Shown: positions 18,222 to 27,247, counted from the stretch's first letter. The stretch: DNA of 64,000 nt from RPRB01 sp035543115 (GCA_035543115.1 DATKKF010000134.1:1-64000), one strand, 5' to 3'. Translations and numbers: made by a program. The notes: a model not told the origin generated them from the letters alone.

Positions 18222-18620
18222 ATGTCCCGCGTCGTGAAGGTCGGAGACCTCATGTCCACCGCGCTGATCGTCATCCGCGACAGCGACAGCATCGGCGCCG
18301 CCGATGCGCAGATGAAGCTCGGGGCGATCCGCCACATCCCGGTGGTGGATCCGAAGCAGAACCTGGTCGGCATCCTCTCCGCCGGGGACGTGCTCCTGGC
18401 GCTGGCCCGGGGGAAGAAGCTGGTCCGGGTGGGCGAGACCATGACCCGGAATCCAGTGACCGTCACCCCGGACACCCCGGTCCACGAGGCGATCGAGCTG
18501 TTGCTCGAGCACAGGTTCGGCTCGCTCCCGGTGCTCGGCACCGACGGCCACCTGATGGGCATCGTCACCGACACCGACTTCCTCGCCGCCGCCCGGGACG
18601 TCTTCACCCCGCCGCGCTGA
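18222..18620 (+). CDS. CBS-domain pair protein
   Basis: The 132-residue product is almost entirely two CBS motifs (about 8-65 and 73-130), each with the VxDIM-like start and hinge: VGDLMSTALIVIRDSD and VGETMTRNPVTVTPDTP. HIPVVDPKQNLVGILSAGDV and SLPVLGTDGHLMGIVTDTDF follow in turn. CBS pairs bind adenosine nucleotides and report energy state. There is no fused enzyme or channel, so it would act on a partner. The start has a perfect GGAGG site eight bases before the ATG. The following gene starts 16 bases later and may be co-transcribed. Confidence 0.93.
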   Translation: MSRVVKVGDLMSTALIVIRDSDSIGAADAQMKLGAIRHIPVVDPKQNLVGILSAGDVLLALARGKKLVRVGETMTRNPVTVTPDTPVHEAIELLLEHRFGSLPVLGTDGHLMGIVTDTDFLAAARDVFTPPR

Positions 18621-18636
18621 CGCCGGGCTCCACCAG

Positions 18637-19272
18637 GTGGCACCGCTGCGCTGCACGCTGCTCGGGGTGGGCGCGATGCGGTCGCCCCGTTTCGCTCCGG
18701 CAGGCGTGCTGGTCCGCGCCGGGCGGATGCGGGTGGTGATCGACGGCGGTCCGGGCGCCGAGCCCCCGGGCCGGCTCGATGCCTGGCTGGTGACCGACGC
18801 CCGGAGCGAGCTCATCGCCGGCATCCGGCGCCTGGCGCGTGCCCGGGGATGCGAGCCGGGGGTGCGTGCCTTCGTCCGGGATGGGCTCTCGATCGAGCCC
18901 CGGCCGGTGCGGCACACCGCGCACCCGACGTTCGGGTACGACATCCGCCTCGGTGCGGCGCGGGCCGTCTGGGCGCCCGAGTTCCTCGTCTTCCCCCGCT
19001 GGGCCCGGGGCGCGCCGCTGATGTTCGCCGAGGCCGCGGCCTGGGGCCGGCGTATCTGGTTCGCCGGGCGCGTCGGCGGGCACGCGGCGGTGGGCGAGGT
19101 GTGTGCCTCGGCCGTGCGGTACGGGGTTCGTCGCCTGGTCCTCGCGCACCTGGGACGGCCGACACTGGCCGCGCTCGACCGCGGGCTCAGGCCTCCCTGG
19201 GGCGAGATCGGTCGAGAGGGGCGGACCTACCGCGCCGGGGCCTCAGGGCTCAGGGCGTCGCCGCGACCATAG
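18637..19272 (+). CDS. MBL-fold-like protein without the canonical zinc motif
   Basis: The 211-residue product shows the strand order of metallo-beta-lactamase-fold proteins: LLGVGAMRSPRFAPAGVLV, then RMRVVIDGG and LDAWLVTDARSELIAGI. It later has RHTAHPTFGYDIRLG, APEFLVFPRWARGA and RRLVLAHLGR. The HxHxDH metal motif is replaced by VTDARSE, so hydrolytic activity is doubtful; a His in HTAHPTFG and one in LAHLGR remain. It starts with GTG at 18637, 16 bases after the CBS gene. It ends in a TAG immediately followed by an in-frame GTG of another small open frame. The function is unknown. Confidence 0.6.
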   Translation: MAPLRCTLLGVGAMRSPRFAPAGVLVRAGRMRVVIDGGPGAEPPGRLDAWLVTDARSELIAGIRRLARARGCEPGVRAFVRDGLSIEPRPVRHTAHPTFGYDIRLGAARAVWAPEFLVFPRWARGAPLMFAEAAAWGRRIWFAGRVGGHAAVGEVCASAVRYGVRRLVLAHLGRPTLAALDRGLRPPWGEIGREGRTYRAGASGLRASPRP

Positions 19273-19455
19273 GTGGTCGCGCTGGCCTTCGCCGCGCTGG
19301 AGCACGCCTCGGAGGACGAGCGGAAGGGCTTCCAGGACGAGTTCAAGAAGCTCCGGAGCGAGGGGAGCGAGGTGACGGCCGCGCTCACCGCCGGGCAGCG
19401 GCGGCTGAGGAGTCGGGGGCGCAAGGTGGATGGGCAGCGGATGGGTCAGAAGTAG
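19273..19455 (+). CDS. 60-residue charged hypothetical protein
   Basis: This frame begins with GTG directly after the TAG of the preceding gene and in the same frame, and ends at 19455. The product is helical and highly charged (ASEDERKGFQDEFKKLRSEG, later RRLRSRGRKVDGQRMGQK). No separate ribosome site is visible. It could be translated by re-initiation, or it could be an extension of the upstream protein cut by a point mutation to TAG. Its end overlaps the 3' end of the convergent TonB receptor by 10 bases. This is a weak call. Confidence 0.35.
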   Translation: MVALAFAALEHASEDERKGFQDEFKKLRSEGSEVTAALTAGQRRLRSRGRKVDGQRMGQK

Positions 19456-21671
19456 AGCGCGACGGTGCCCCGGACGTTGATCGGGTTCCCCGGCGTGAAG
19501 TGGATGTCCTCGACGCCCGTTCCGGCGAGGCTCGGATCATCGCGCCCCGCGACGTAGGAGCGATTGGCGAACTGCGCCTCGCGCCAGCCGGCGTTCAGCA
19601 CGTTCTCCAGCACCAGCCCGACCTCGAGGAAGCGCCACCGGTAGGCGAGGGTGAGGTCGACGATGAAGTACCCCTGGGCCTGGAGCCCGTTAGGATCCTC
19701 GGTCGCCGGCCGGCCTCCGACCCAGCGCGCGCCGAGCCGTCCGCGCCAGCCCGCGGGGTGCAGAACGCTCAGCCCGGCCTGTCCGGTCAAAGTCGGGGCG
19801 AGCGCGACCGCGCTGCCGTTGCCCTGGTCCTTGGTGTACGCGGCGTGTGCGAGGGTGAGGTCGAAGTCCGCCCACATCCAGGGGAGGATGCGGAAGCGGG
19901 CCTCGAGGTCGACCCCGTAGCGGTCGGTCGGATCCGACGCCTCGGTGGTCCCCTCGTCGGCGACGAAGACCAGCTCGGACTGGAGGTGGATCGCCCACAG
20001 CGCCGCGGCAAGGTCGAGCCTTCGGTCGAGCAGGGAAAGCCTCGTTCCGACCTCGCCTCCCCACGCGCGGGGCAGGGCACCGGAGCCGTTCTGCGCGACC
20101 ACTGCCCGAGCGTCGTTGCTGTGAAAGCCACCCCCGGCGTCGAGGTAGAGGTCCCAGCCGGTGAGCGGGGTGATGATCGCCTGCAGCTTCGGGTTGACGA
20201 TGCCCCGCTGCACCACCGCGGTGCCCTGGTTCGGCAGCGTGCTCGGGTTCGGGCTGCCGTTGGTGACGTTCCACTCGAAGAGGTCACCGCGGACGCCGAG
20301 CAGCAGGCGCAGCCAGGGCGTGAAGCGCACGTCCTCCTGGAGGAAGGCGGCGAGATCGGACTGCACCACGTCGTCCAGCGTGCACGGATTCAGCGGTGCG
20401 TCGCCCACCGGTGCGCAGGTGGAGAGCCGGACCCGCTGCGTGACGTGCCAGAGGGCGACGGTCGTCGAGTCGAGGCGAGCCTGGGCGCCGAGCGTGGTGA
20501 CCGTCCGGACGTCCCCGAGGTCGATCCGCCGGTGGTAAACGGCGTTCAGCCCGGCATAGACGCGGGCATCGCTCTGCTCGATCTCGTCGAAGTTCGGCTC
20601 GTCCCGGAGCTGGAAGGTGAAGTCGTTGAAGAGCGTCAGCCGGTAACGGACGACGTAGGCGGTGAACGCGAGCTCGTCGGTGTCGGACGGGCGACTCTCC
20701 ACGGTGACCGCCAGCATCTGTCGCTGGGTCTGGCCGCCCTCGGTCGGGTCGATGGAGCCGAATCGGTCGAGATGCCTCGGGTCGGAGTCGGGGAGGTCCA
20801 CGAACCGGGCGGGGATCTGCCCGCTGGCCCGCCACTGCGAGCCGTAGGCGCTGCCGAGCAGGGTCAGCCTGGTGCTGGACGAGAGCTGCAGGGTGGACTT
20901 GAGGATCAGCGTGTAGCGGCGCAGGTCCTCTCCGACGAGGAAAGGGCCCTGCGTGCCGGACACCTCCGCGGCGAGCCAGGTCGGGCTCGGGGTGGCCCCG
21001 GTGCTCCCGATGCCCAGGACGCGCCAGCTCTGAAAGGAGCCATACGTCCCCTGGACGGAGCTCTCGGCGAAGCTCCGGCGGGTGCGGAGATTGACCGCTC
21101 CCGCGGTGGCGAAGTCGCCGACCTCGACGAAGTAGGGCCCCTTGAGCACATCCACGCGGTCGATGACCTCGGGGATGAGGAAGTGCAGGTCGGCGTAGCC
21201 CTGGCCGTGGGCGTGCGAGGGAAGATTGATCGGGATGCCGTCGAGCGAGAGCGCGACGTCGGTCCCGTGGTCGGCGTCGAATCCGCGGAGGAAGAGCTGG
21301 TCAGCCTTTCCGCCGCCCTGGTGCTGGGCGATGACCAGCCCTGGAACCACCCGCAGGATGTCCTCGGGCGTGGCGTAGGGCCGGAGCCGGAGGTCCCGGT
21401 CCCGGATGGTCTCTGCCGAGGCCGCCGAGGTCGGGGCCGGAGCCTCGACGGTGGTCTGAAAACCAGCGGACTGGGTCAGCGGCTGGCCTGCGCGCGCCTC
21501 GGGGACGCCGTCTCCGGGTGCGCCGCGCGCGGCGGCCCCCGCCTCGCCTGCAGCGTCGGCCTGGATGGTCTCCGACGTCCCGCTGGGCGGAGCGGTCGCG
21601 GGCTGGGCGCGTGCGGTCGCGCCCAGGAGCAGCAGGACGAGCACATGGCGCGTCCGGACGGATCGGGGCAT
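19446..21671 (-). CDS. TonB-dependent outer-membrane receptor
   Basis: The 741-residue product has a Sec signal (cleavage after TARA), a Ser/Ala/Gly-rich linker, then a plug domain: TPEDILRVVPGLVIAQHQGGGKADQ, FLRGFDADHGTDVALSLDGIPINLPS and VDVLKGPYFVEVGDFATAGAVN. A ~550-residue barrel follows, ending in Phe (INVRGTVALYF). It imports a scarce ligand using TonB energy. It lies 65 bases downstream of a secreted His-rich protein and divergent from hupE. Together with the hydrogenase genes at 27-37 kb, this suggests nickel or cobalt as substrate (inference). The ATG at 21671 fits the AGGGG site better than the GTG one codon earlier. Confidence 0.92.
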   Translation of the reverse strand: MPRSVRTRHVLVLLLLGATARAQPATAPPSGTSETIQADAAGEAGAAARGAPGDGVPEARAGQPLTQSAGFQTTVEAPAPTSAASAETIRDRDLRLRPYATPEDILRVVPGLVIAQHQGGGKADQLFLRGFDADHGTDVALSLDGIPINLPSHAHGQGYADLHFLIPEVIDRVDVLKGPYFVEVGDFATAGAVNLRTRRSFAESSVQGTYGSFQSWRVLGIGSTGATPSPTWLAAEVSGTQGPFLVGEDLRRYTLILKSTLQLSSSTRLTLLGSAYGSQWRASGQIPARFVDLPDSDPRHLDRFGSIDPTEGGQTQRQMLAVTVESRPSDTDELAFTAYVVRYRLTLFNDFTFQLRDEPNFDEIEQSDARVYAGLNAVYHRRIDLGDVRTVTTLGAQARLDSTTVALWHVTQRVRLSTCAPVGDAPLNPCTLDDVVQSDLAAFLQEDVRFTPWLRLLLGVRGDLFEWNVTNGSPNPSTLPNQGTAVVQRGIVNPKLQAIITPLTGWDLYLDAGGGFHSNDARAVVAQNGSGALPRAWGGEVGTRLSLLDRRLDLAAALWAIHLQSELVFVADEGTTEASDPTDRYGVDLEARFRILPWMWADFDLTLAHAAYTKDQGNGSAVALAPTLTGQAGLSVLHPAGWRGRLGARWVGGRPATEDPNGLQAQGYFIVDLTLAYRWRFLEVGLVLENVLNAGWREAQFANRSYVAGRDDPSLAGTGVEDIHFTPGNPINVRGTVALYF

Positions 21672-21736
21672 CACTTCCCCTCGGGGTTCGTGGAACGGTC
21701 AACGGACGACGGGCGGCACGGGAGCTCCCGTGCGGC

Positions 21737-22117
21737 TCACGGCGCCTGCGGCTGCTCCTCGGACCAGCGACGAGGAAGGGAACGGATGGCGCCCGGGCGC
21801 GGCGGCGGGGAGCGGAAGGCGAGCACCACCGTCTGGAAAGGGGCCGGGGGCGCTGTCGCGAGCAGCTGCACTTGAAGGTGCTCGGGGGCGCCCGGGGCAT
21901 GGTGGTGCCCGGCTGGAACGGCCGGGCCCTTGCCCCGGCGGTGCCCATCTCCATGGTGGACCCAGCCCTCGTCCGCCGAGTCACGGAGGAACGGCGTCCC
22001 GTGCGCGAGGAGCGGGTGGGCGATCGGCACCACCGCGAGCACCCAGCCGGCGAGCACGAGCGCGAGCGGGGCAGCATCGCTCCGTCGCTGCGGGTGGGTG
22101 CGTCGGGCCGGGCGCAT
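21737..22117 (-). CDS. Small secreted His-rich protein
   Basis: The 126-residue product has a basic N-terminus, a hydrophobic segment at about residues 16-36 (LALVLAGWVLAVVPIAHPLL), and a His-rich middle (HHGDGHRRGKG and HHHAPGAPEH). It ends in a strand (VQLLATAPPAPFQTVVLAF) and a Pro/Arg-rich tail. It resembles in layout the small His-containing proteins found next to metal-uptake TonB receptors, but I cannot name a family. Its position 65 bases upstream of the receptor on the same strand suggests an operon in which it binds or senses the metal being imported. A much longer in-frame extension upstream is antisense to hupE and not credible. Confidence 0.6.
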   Translation of the reverse strand: MRPARRTHPQRRSDAAPLALVLAGWVLAVVPIAHPLLAHGTPFLRDSADEGWVHHGDGHRRGKGPAVPAGHHHAPGAPEHLQVQLLATAPPAPFQTVVLAFRSPPPRPGAIRSLPRRWSEEQPQAP

Positions 22118-22219
22118 GGGGGTCTTCAAGGATGGAGTACGGTCGAGTGCGGAGGTCGGATTCAAGCGAAATCTCTTGCGCGTTCGGCGGCCGGCCCTCG
22201 CTAGGGTGCCGTCCACCTG

Positions 22220-23245
22220 ATGTCCCGTCCGCGCCTCCTCACCCTGGTCGCGCTCTGCGCGCTCGCCCCCGGAGCCGCCCGCGCCCACGCGCTGCGCCTG
22301 TCCACCGGTGAGGTCACGGTCGAGGGGCGGCGGGTCCAGGCGGTGCTCCAGCTCGCCCGCGTGGAGCTCGACGGGCTCCGGCCCGAGGACGTCGCGGCCA
22401 CGATGCAGGTCTCGGTGGACGGAGCCCGGTGCGCGCTCACCGGGTCCTCGGTCGCTCTGGCCCAGGAGGACGGAGTGGCGGTGACCGCGCGCTGGGAGTG
22501 CCCGCGGACGCCCGGCCGGCTGAGAATGGTGCTCGGGTTCCTGGACCGACTCCCCCAGGGTCACCTCCACGTCGCGCTGCTCCGGCTTCCCGGAGGGACG
22601 GTGCAGCGCACCGCGCGGGCGAGCGCGCCGGTCCTCGAGGTCGAGGCGCAGCCAGGAGCGTGGGCGGGCGCCGGGAGGTTCCTCCGGCTCGGCGCCGAGC
22701 ACATCTTCCAGGGAGCGGACCACATCGCGTTCCTGATCGGCGTGCTGCTCCTCGGAGGCACCTTCCGGCAGCTCCTGGGCATCGTCACCGCCTTCACCCT
22801 CGCCCACTCGGCGACCCTGGCCCTGGCCACGCTGGGCTGGGTCGTCCCTCCGCCCAGGATCATCGAGCCGCTGATCGCCCTGAGCATCGTCGCGGTGGCG
22901 GTGGAGAACCTGCTGGCGCTCCGGAGGCCCCTGTCGGGCGAGCGGGTGAGATCGGCCATCGCCCACCGCTGGCGCCTGACCTTCGGCTTCGGGCTGGTGC
23001 ACGGGTTCGGGTTCGCGGGTGCGCTGCGGGCGCTCGAGCTTCCGCGGTCCCTGCTGGGCCCGAGCCTCTTGACCTTCAACCTCGGGGTCGAGCTTGGGCA
23101 ACTCGGCATCGTCGCCCTCGCTTGGCCGCTGCTCCGGTGGTTGCGGGGAGTCCGCGGGATGTGGCCGGCCGGCATGCGCTGGGCCTCCCTCGCCGTCGGC
23201 GGGCTCGGCGTCAGCTGGCTCGTCGGGAGGGTGCTCTCCGCCTGA
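22220..23245 (+). CDS. hupE: HupE/UreJ-type membrane protein (probable nickel/cobalt transporter)
   Basis: The 341-residue product has a Sec signal, a ~120-residue soluble N-terminal domain beginning at HALRLSTGEVTV, and six or seven membrane helices. The family's metal motif is present: LGAEHIFQGADHIAFLIGVL, plus FTLAHSATLALAT and GLVHGFGFAGAL. HupE/UreJ proteins are nickel or cobalt permeases often linked to hydrogenase or urease genes. It is divergent from the TonB receptor pair, with 102 bases between starts, so a shared metal-responsive promoter is likely. The hydrogenase maturation genes begin 4.2 kb downstream. Confidence 0.88.
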   Translation: MSRPRLLTLVALCALAPGAARAHALRLSTGEVTVEGRRVQAVLQLARVELDGLRPEDVAATMQVSVDGARCALTGSSVALAQEDGVAVTARWECPRTPGRLRMVLGFLDRLPQGHLHVALLRLPGGTVQRTARASAPVLEVEAQPGAWAGAGRFLRLGAEHIFQGADHIAFLIGVLLLGGTFRQLLGIVTAFTLAHSATLALATLGWVVPPPRIIEPLIALSIVAVAVENLLALRRPLSGERVRSAIAHRWRLTFGFGLVHGFGFAGALRALELPRSLLGPSLLTFNLGVELGQLGIVALAWPLLRWLRGVRGMWPAGMRWASLAVGGLGVSWLVGRVLSA

Positions 23246-23382
23246 GGCGGCGAGGCCACCCCCCTGTCGCCCCGCGGCCCGACTGTCAGCTGAACGCCGA
23301 TCGTGCAGAAGTCACTTGGCTGCGGGGACCCCGGGGCGTGGATTCCTCTCTCACACCCGACGAGGCTGGAGGTCCACCGACC

Positions 23383-23943
23383 ATGGGGAACAAGGGCACG
23401 TTCGCCACCGACATCGCTGCGATCCGGAAGAGGGCGCGCGAGAAGCTGGAGATGGGCGCGGTCACCGAGAACTACGGAGGCGACGTCCAGACCGCCATCG
23501 CGCTCCTCAACGAGGCGCTGGCCACCGAGATCGTCTGCATCCTCCGCTACAAGTTCCACGCCGTCGCCGCGACCGGGCTCTCCAGCGAGTCGGTGAAGGA
23601 GGAGTTCGCCCAGCACGCCCGCGAGGAGGAGGAGCACCTGGACCTCATCGCTGAGCGCATCAACCAGCTCGGCGGCCGGCCCAACTTCAACCCCGAGGGG
23701 CTCACCACCCGCGCGGCGTCCCAGTACGCCGAGGGCGAGAACCTGGTCGACATGATCCGCGAGAACCTGGTGGCCGAGCGGATCGCCATCGAGCACTACC
23801 GCGACCTCATCCGCTACTTCGGGGAGAAGGACCCCACCACCCGGGTCCTGCTGGAGCGCGTGCTCGCCCAGGAGGAGGAGCACGCCAACGACATGCACGA
23901 CCTCCTCGTCTCCCACGAGGGGCGGCCGATGCTGAAGCGGTGA
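23383..23943 (+). CDS. Ferritin-like (bacterioferritin/Dps-type) protein
   Basis: The 186-residue product is a four-helix bundle with carboxylate-His motifs: LNEALATEIVCILRYKFH, HAREEEEHLDLIAERI, NLVAERIAIEHYRDL and LAQEEEHANDMHDLL. Those motifs (E, ExxH, E, ExxH) would form a di-iron ferroxidase centre. It probably stores or detoxifies iron, or protects DNA. A signal peptide is absent, so it is cytoplasmic. It lies 137 bases after hupE with its own likely promoter, and 54 bases before the efflux operon. Confidence 0.85.
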   Translation: MGNKGTFATDIAAIRKRAREKLEMGAVTENYGGDVQTAIALLNEALATEIVCILRYKFHAVAATGLSSESVKEEFAQHAREEEEHLDLIAERINQLGGRPNFNPEGLTTRAASQYAEGENLVDMIRENLVAERIAIEHYRDLIRYFGEKDPTTRVLLERVLAQEEEHANDMHDLLVSHEGRPMLKR

Positions 23944-23997
23944 GCGGCCGGCGGTCCTGCTTAACCTCGAGCGTGAACCGGTGTACGAACTTCGCCC

Positions 23998-25281
23998 ATG
24001 CCCGAACCCGACGCGCCCCACCCCGGACGCCGCCGCTGGCTCTGGGTCACCGCGCTCGTGCTCCTGGTGGGCGCTGGACTGCTGACGTGGCGCGTGCTGC
24101 GCCGGCCGCCTCCGCTGCAGTACCAGACCGCGGCGGTGGTGAAGGGCCCGGTGGTGGCGAAGGTGACCGCCACCGGGATCCTCTCCGCGGTGGTCACCGT
24201 CCAGGTCGGGAGCCAGGTCAGCGGGCGCATCGCCAGGCTCCACGCCGACTACAACTCGACGGTGAAGAAGGGGCAGCTCATCGCCGAGATCGACCCCGCG
24301 CTCTTCGAGGCCAACCTCGCGCAGGCGAAGGCCAACGTGCTCGCCGGCGAGGGGCAGCTGAAGCAGGCCGAGGCCACGGTGCTCGCCGCGCGCCGCACCT
24401 ACGACCGGGACAAGCCGCTCCGGGCCAGCAACCTCATCGCCCAGGCGGACCTCGACACCGCCGAGACCACCCTCCAGGCGGCCGAGGCCGCGGTGGTGGC
24501 GGCCAGGGGACAGCTGGCGCAGGCCCGCGCCCAGCTGACCCAGAGCGAGGTGAACCTCGCCTACACCAAGATCGCCTCGCCCATCGACGGGACGGTCATC
24601 TCCCGGAGCGTGGACGTGGGCCAGACGGTCGCCGCCTCGCTCCAGGCGCCCACCATCTTCACCCTCGCCGGCGATCTCCGGCAGATGCAGGTGGACACCT
24701 CCGTGGCGGAGGCCGACGTGGGCAAGCTCGCCGCCGGGATGGAGGCGACCTTCGTGGTGGACGCCTTTCCCGAGGAGCGCTTCAAGGGAACGATTCGCCA
24801 GATCCGCAACTCGCCGCAGACCCAGCAGAACGTGGTCACCTACGACGCGGTGATCGACGTGCAGAACCCCGACCTCAAGCTCCGGCCGGGGATGACCGCG
24901 AACGTCACGGTCGTCTACGCCAATCGCGAGGAGGTGCTGCGGGTTCCCAACGCGGCGCTCCGGTTCCGGCCGCCGCCCGAGATGCTCGCCGCGCTCGGGC
25001 GAGCGAGCAGCGCTCCGCAGAGGACCGCCGGCCGCGACGGAGGCCGAGGCCCGCCGCAGGCGGCCAGCGGCGGAGGAAACGGGCGAAGCCTCTGGGTGCT
25101 GCGCGACGGCCGACCCGCCGCGGCGCAGGTCACGGTGGGCGTCTCGGACGGCACCTTCAGCGAGATCCTCTCCGGCTCGGTCCAGGCGGGCGACGCGGTG
25201 GTGACCGGCGTGGAGACCACCGGGCGCGCGGCCCCCGCCCCTGCGGCACCCCCGGGAGGAGCGGTCCGGCGGCCGTTCTAG
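23998..25281 (+). CDS. MacA-type periplasmic adaptor of an efflux pump
   Basis: The 427-residue product has an N-terminal membrane anchor (LWVTALVLLVGAGLLTW). A biotinyl-lipoyl-like hairpin follows, with flanks VTVQVGSQVSGRIARL and NLAYTKIASPIDGTVISR, and a long Ala/Gln-rich coiled coil lies between them. Beta-barrel and proximal domains come next. Near the C-terminus is a low-complexity Gly/Arg/Ala insert (about residues 340-362). It would bridge the inner-membrane ABC pump to an outer-membrane channel. It is followed 2 bases later by the ATPase gene. No TolC-like gene is in the window. Confidence 0.93.
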   Translation: MPEPDAPHPGRRRWLWVTALVLLVGAGLLTWRVLRRPPPLQYQTAAVVKGPVVAKVTATGILSAVVTVQVGSQVSGRIARLHADYNSTVKKGQLIAEIDPALFEANLAQAKANVLAGEGQLKQAEATVLAARRTYDRDKPLRASNLIAQADLDTAETTLQAAEAAVVAARGQLAQARAQLTQSEVNLAYTKIASPIDGTVISRSVDVGQTVAASLQAPTIFTLAGDLRQMQVDTSVAEADVGKLAAGMEATFVVDAFPEERFKGTIRQIRNSPQTQQNVVTYDAVIDVQNPDLKLRPGMTANVTVVYANREEVLRVPNAALRFRPPPEMLAALGRASSAPQRTAGRDGGRGPPQAASGGGNGRSLWVLRDGRPAAAQVTVGVSDGTFSEILSGSVQAGDAVVTGVETTGRAAPAPAAPPGGAVRRPF

Positions 25282-25283
25282 CC

Positions 25284-26018
25284 ATGGCCGGTCCGCTGAT
25301 CGCCGTCCAGGACGTCACCAAGGTCTTCCGGATGGGAGACGTGGAGGTGCGCGCGCTGCGCGGGGTGAGCCTGGAGATCGCCACCGGCGAGTTCGTCGCC
25401 ATCCGGGGGCCGTCGGGCAGCGGGAAGTCGACGCTGATGAACATCCTGGGCTGCCTCGACCGGCCCACCACCGGCCGGTATCTGCTCGACGGCCGCGACG
25501 TGGCCCCGCTGGACCGGGATGCCCTGGCACGCATCCGGAACCGGATGCTCGGGTTCGTGTTCCAGAGCTTCAACCTCCTGAATCGGACCTCGGCCATCGA
25601 AAACGTGGAGCTGCCGCTCCTGTACGCCGGGCTCGGCCGGACCGAGCGGCGGCGGCGCGCGGCCGAGGCGCTGGAGCGGGTGGGGCTGGGCGATCGGCTG
25701 GACCACACCCCGAATCGCCTCTCGGGGGGACAGCAGCAGCGGGTGGCCATCGCCCGGGCGCTGGTCAGCCAGCCCAAGGTCATCCTCGCCGACGAGCCCA
25801 CCGGGAACCTCGATTCGCGGACCAGCGTCGAGGTGATGGCGCTCTTCCAGGAGCTCGGGCGGAGCGGCATCACCATCGTCCTGGTCACCCACGAGCCGGA
25901 CGTCGCCACCTTCGTCGGCCGGGTCATCGTGGTCCGCGACGGGCACATCGCCAGCGACCGGAGGCAGGTCCCCGCCCGTGCCGACCCGTCGACGCTGCCG
26001 GCGGAGGACGCGGGATGA
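25284..26018 (+). CDS. MacB/LolD-type ABC transporter ATPase
   Basis: The 244-residue product has the complete ABC set: Walker A GPSGSGKST, Q-loop VFQSFNLL, signature LSGGQQQRVAIARAL, Walker B VILADEPTGNLD and the switch His in VTHEP. The sequence matches the subfamily paired with MacB/LolC-type permeases. It powers the efflux or lipoprotein-type transport of the permease encoded immediately downstream, with which it overlaps by 4 bases (ATGA). Confidence 0.96.
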   Translation: MAGPLIAVQDVTKVFRMGDVEVRALRGVSLEIATGEFVAIRGPSGSGKSTLMNILGCLDRPTTGRYLLDGRDVAPLDRDALARIRNRMLGFVFQSFNLLNRTSAIENVELPLLYAGLGRTERRRRAAEALERVGLGDRLDHTPNRLSGGQQQRVAIARALVSQPKVILADEPTGNLDSRTSVEVMALFQELGRSGITIVLVTHEPDVATFVGRVIVVRDGHIASDRRQVPARADPSTLPAEDAG

Positions 26019-27235
26019 ACCAGCTCGAGACGCTGCGGGTGGCGATCCGGGCGCTGCTCCGGAACAAGCTCCGCTCCTTCCTCACCACCCTGGGGATGAT
26101 CTTCGGGGTGGGGGCGGTGGTGGCCACGGTGGCGATCGGCGAGGGCGCGCGCTCGGCGGTCGAGGAGGCCTTCGCCTCCATGGGCACCAACCTCCTGGTC
26201 GTGCTCCCCGGGTCCTCGGTCACCGGCGGAGCCCGGGGTGGGTTCGGCTCGCAGCCGACGCTGACCTGGGACGATCTCCGTGCCATCCGCAGCGAGGTGC
26301 CCAGCGCGCGCTACGCGGTGCCCTACCTCCGGAGCTCCTCGCAGGTGCTGAGCGAGGAGCAGAACTGGACCACCCAGGTGGCAGGGACCGAGCCGGACTA
26401 CTTCGAGGTGCGCAGCTGGCCGATGGCGCTCGGCACCCGCTTCACCGACTCCGACGTGGACACCGGGACCAAGGTGGTGGTGCTCGGCGGGACCGTCGCC
26501 GACAAGCTCTTCGGCCCCAACTCCAACCCGGTCGGGCAGACGGTGCGCATCCGCAACATCCCCTTCCAGGTGGTGGCGGTGGCTGCGCGCAAGGGGCAGA
26601 CGCCCACCGGCCAGGACTCGGACGACGTGGTGTTCATCCCGCGGACGACGTTCCAGGGGAAGATCCAGGGCGGCCTGGGGAAGTTCCTCCAGGGCACCAT
26701 CTTCATCAGCGCCACCAACGCCGCCACGGCCGAGCGAGAGGTGACGGACCTGCTCCGGGATCGACACCGGATCGGCGGACCCTCCGAGGACGACTTCCAG
26801 ATCCGGAACCTGGCCGAGGTGGCCAGCGCCCAGGAGGAGAGCAGCCGCACGGTGACCCTGTTCCTGGCCATCGTCGCCGCGGTGTCGTTGCTGGTCGGCG
26901 GCATCGGCATCATGAACATCATGCTGGTGAGCGTGACCGAGCGGACGCGGGAGATCGGCACCCGCATCGCCGTCGGCGCGCGCGGGCGGGACATCCTGCG
27001 GCAGTTCCTCGGCGAGGCGGTGGTGCTCTCGGTCGCCGGAGGCCTGCTCGGCATCACCGCCGGGGTGGTCACCGCCCGCTGGCTCACCGCCGCATTCCAC
27101 TGGCCGGTGGCCTTCCGGTGGGATGTGATGATCCTGGCGGTGGTCTTCAGCGGGGCGGTGGGGGTGCTCTTCGGTCTCTACCCGGCGCGCAAGGCGAGCC
27201 GGCTCGATCCCATCGAGGCCCTTCGCTACGAGTGA
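26015..27235 (+). CDS. MacB-type ABC transporter permease
   Basis: The 406-residue product has one N-terminal helix (SFLTTLGMIFGVGAVVATVAI), a ~220-residue periplasmic domain, and three C-terminal helices. These include the family hallmark SLLVGGIGIMNIMLVSVTER followed by REIGTRIAVGARGRDIL. Together with the adaptor and ATPase it forms a tripartite efflux system, possibly for peptides, lipids or macrolide-like compounds. Here ATPase and permease are separate polypeptides, unlike E. coli MacB. Confidence 0.94.
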   Translation: MNQLETLRVAIRALLRNKLRSFLTTLGMIFGVGAVVATVAIGEGARSAVEEAFASMGTNLLVVLPGSSVTGGARGGFGSQPTLTWDDLRAIRSEVPSARYAVPYLRSSSQVLSEEQNWTTQVAGTEPDYFEVRSWPMALGTRFTDSDVDTGTKVVVLGGTVADKLFGPNSNPVGQTVRIRNIPFQVVAVAARKGQTPTGQDSDDVVFIPRTTFQGKIQGGLGKFLQGTIFISATNAATAEREVTDLLRDRHRIGGPSEDDFQIRNLAEVASAQEESSRTVTLFLAIVAAVSLLVGGIGIMNIMLVSVTERTREIGTRIAVGARGRDILRQFLGEAVVLSVAGGLLGITAGVVTARWLTAAFHWPVAFRWDVMILAVVFSGAVGVLFGLYPARKASRLDPIEALRYE

Positions 27236-27247
27236 GTCCCCCTTGCT

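Noticed and set aside
22118..23101. Extension of the small His-rich protein into a 454-residue protein antisense to hupE
   Set aside because: Only the last 126 codons look like a protein (signal plus His-rich region). The rest mirrors hupE and has low-complexity composition.
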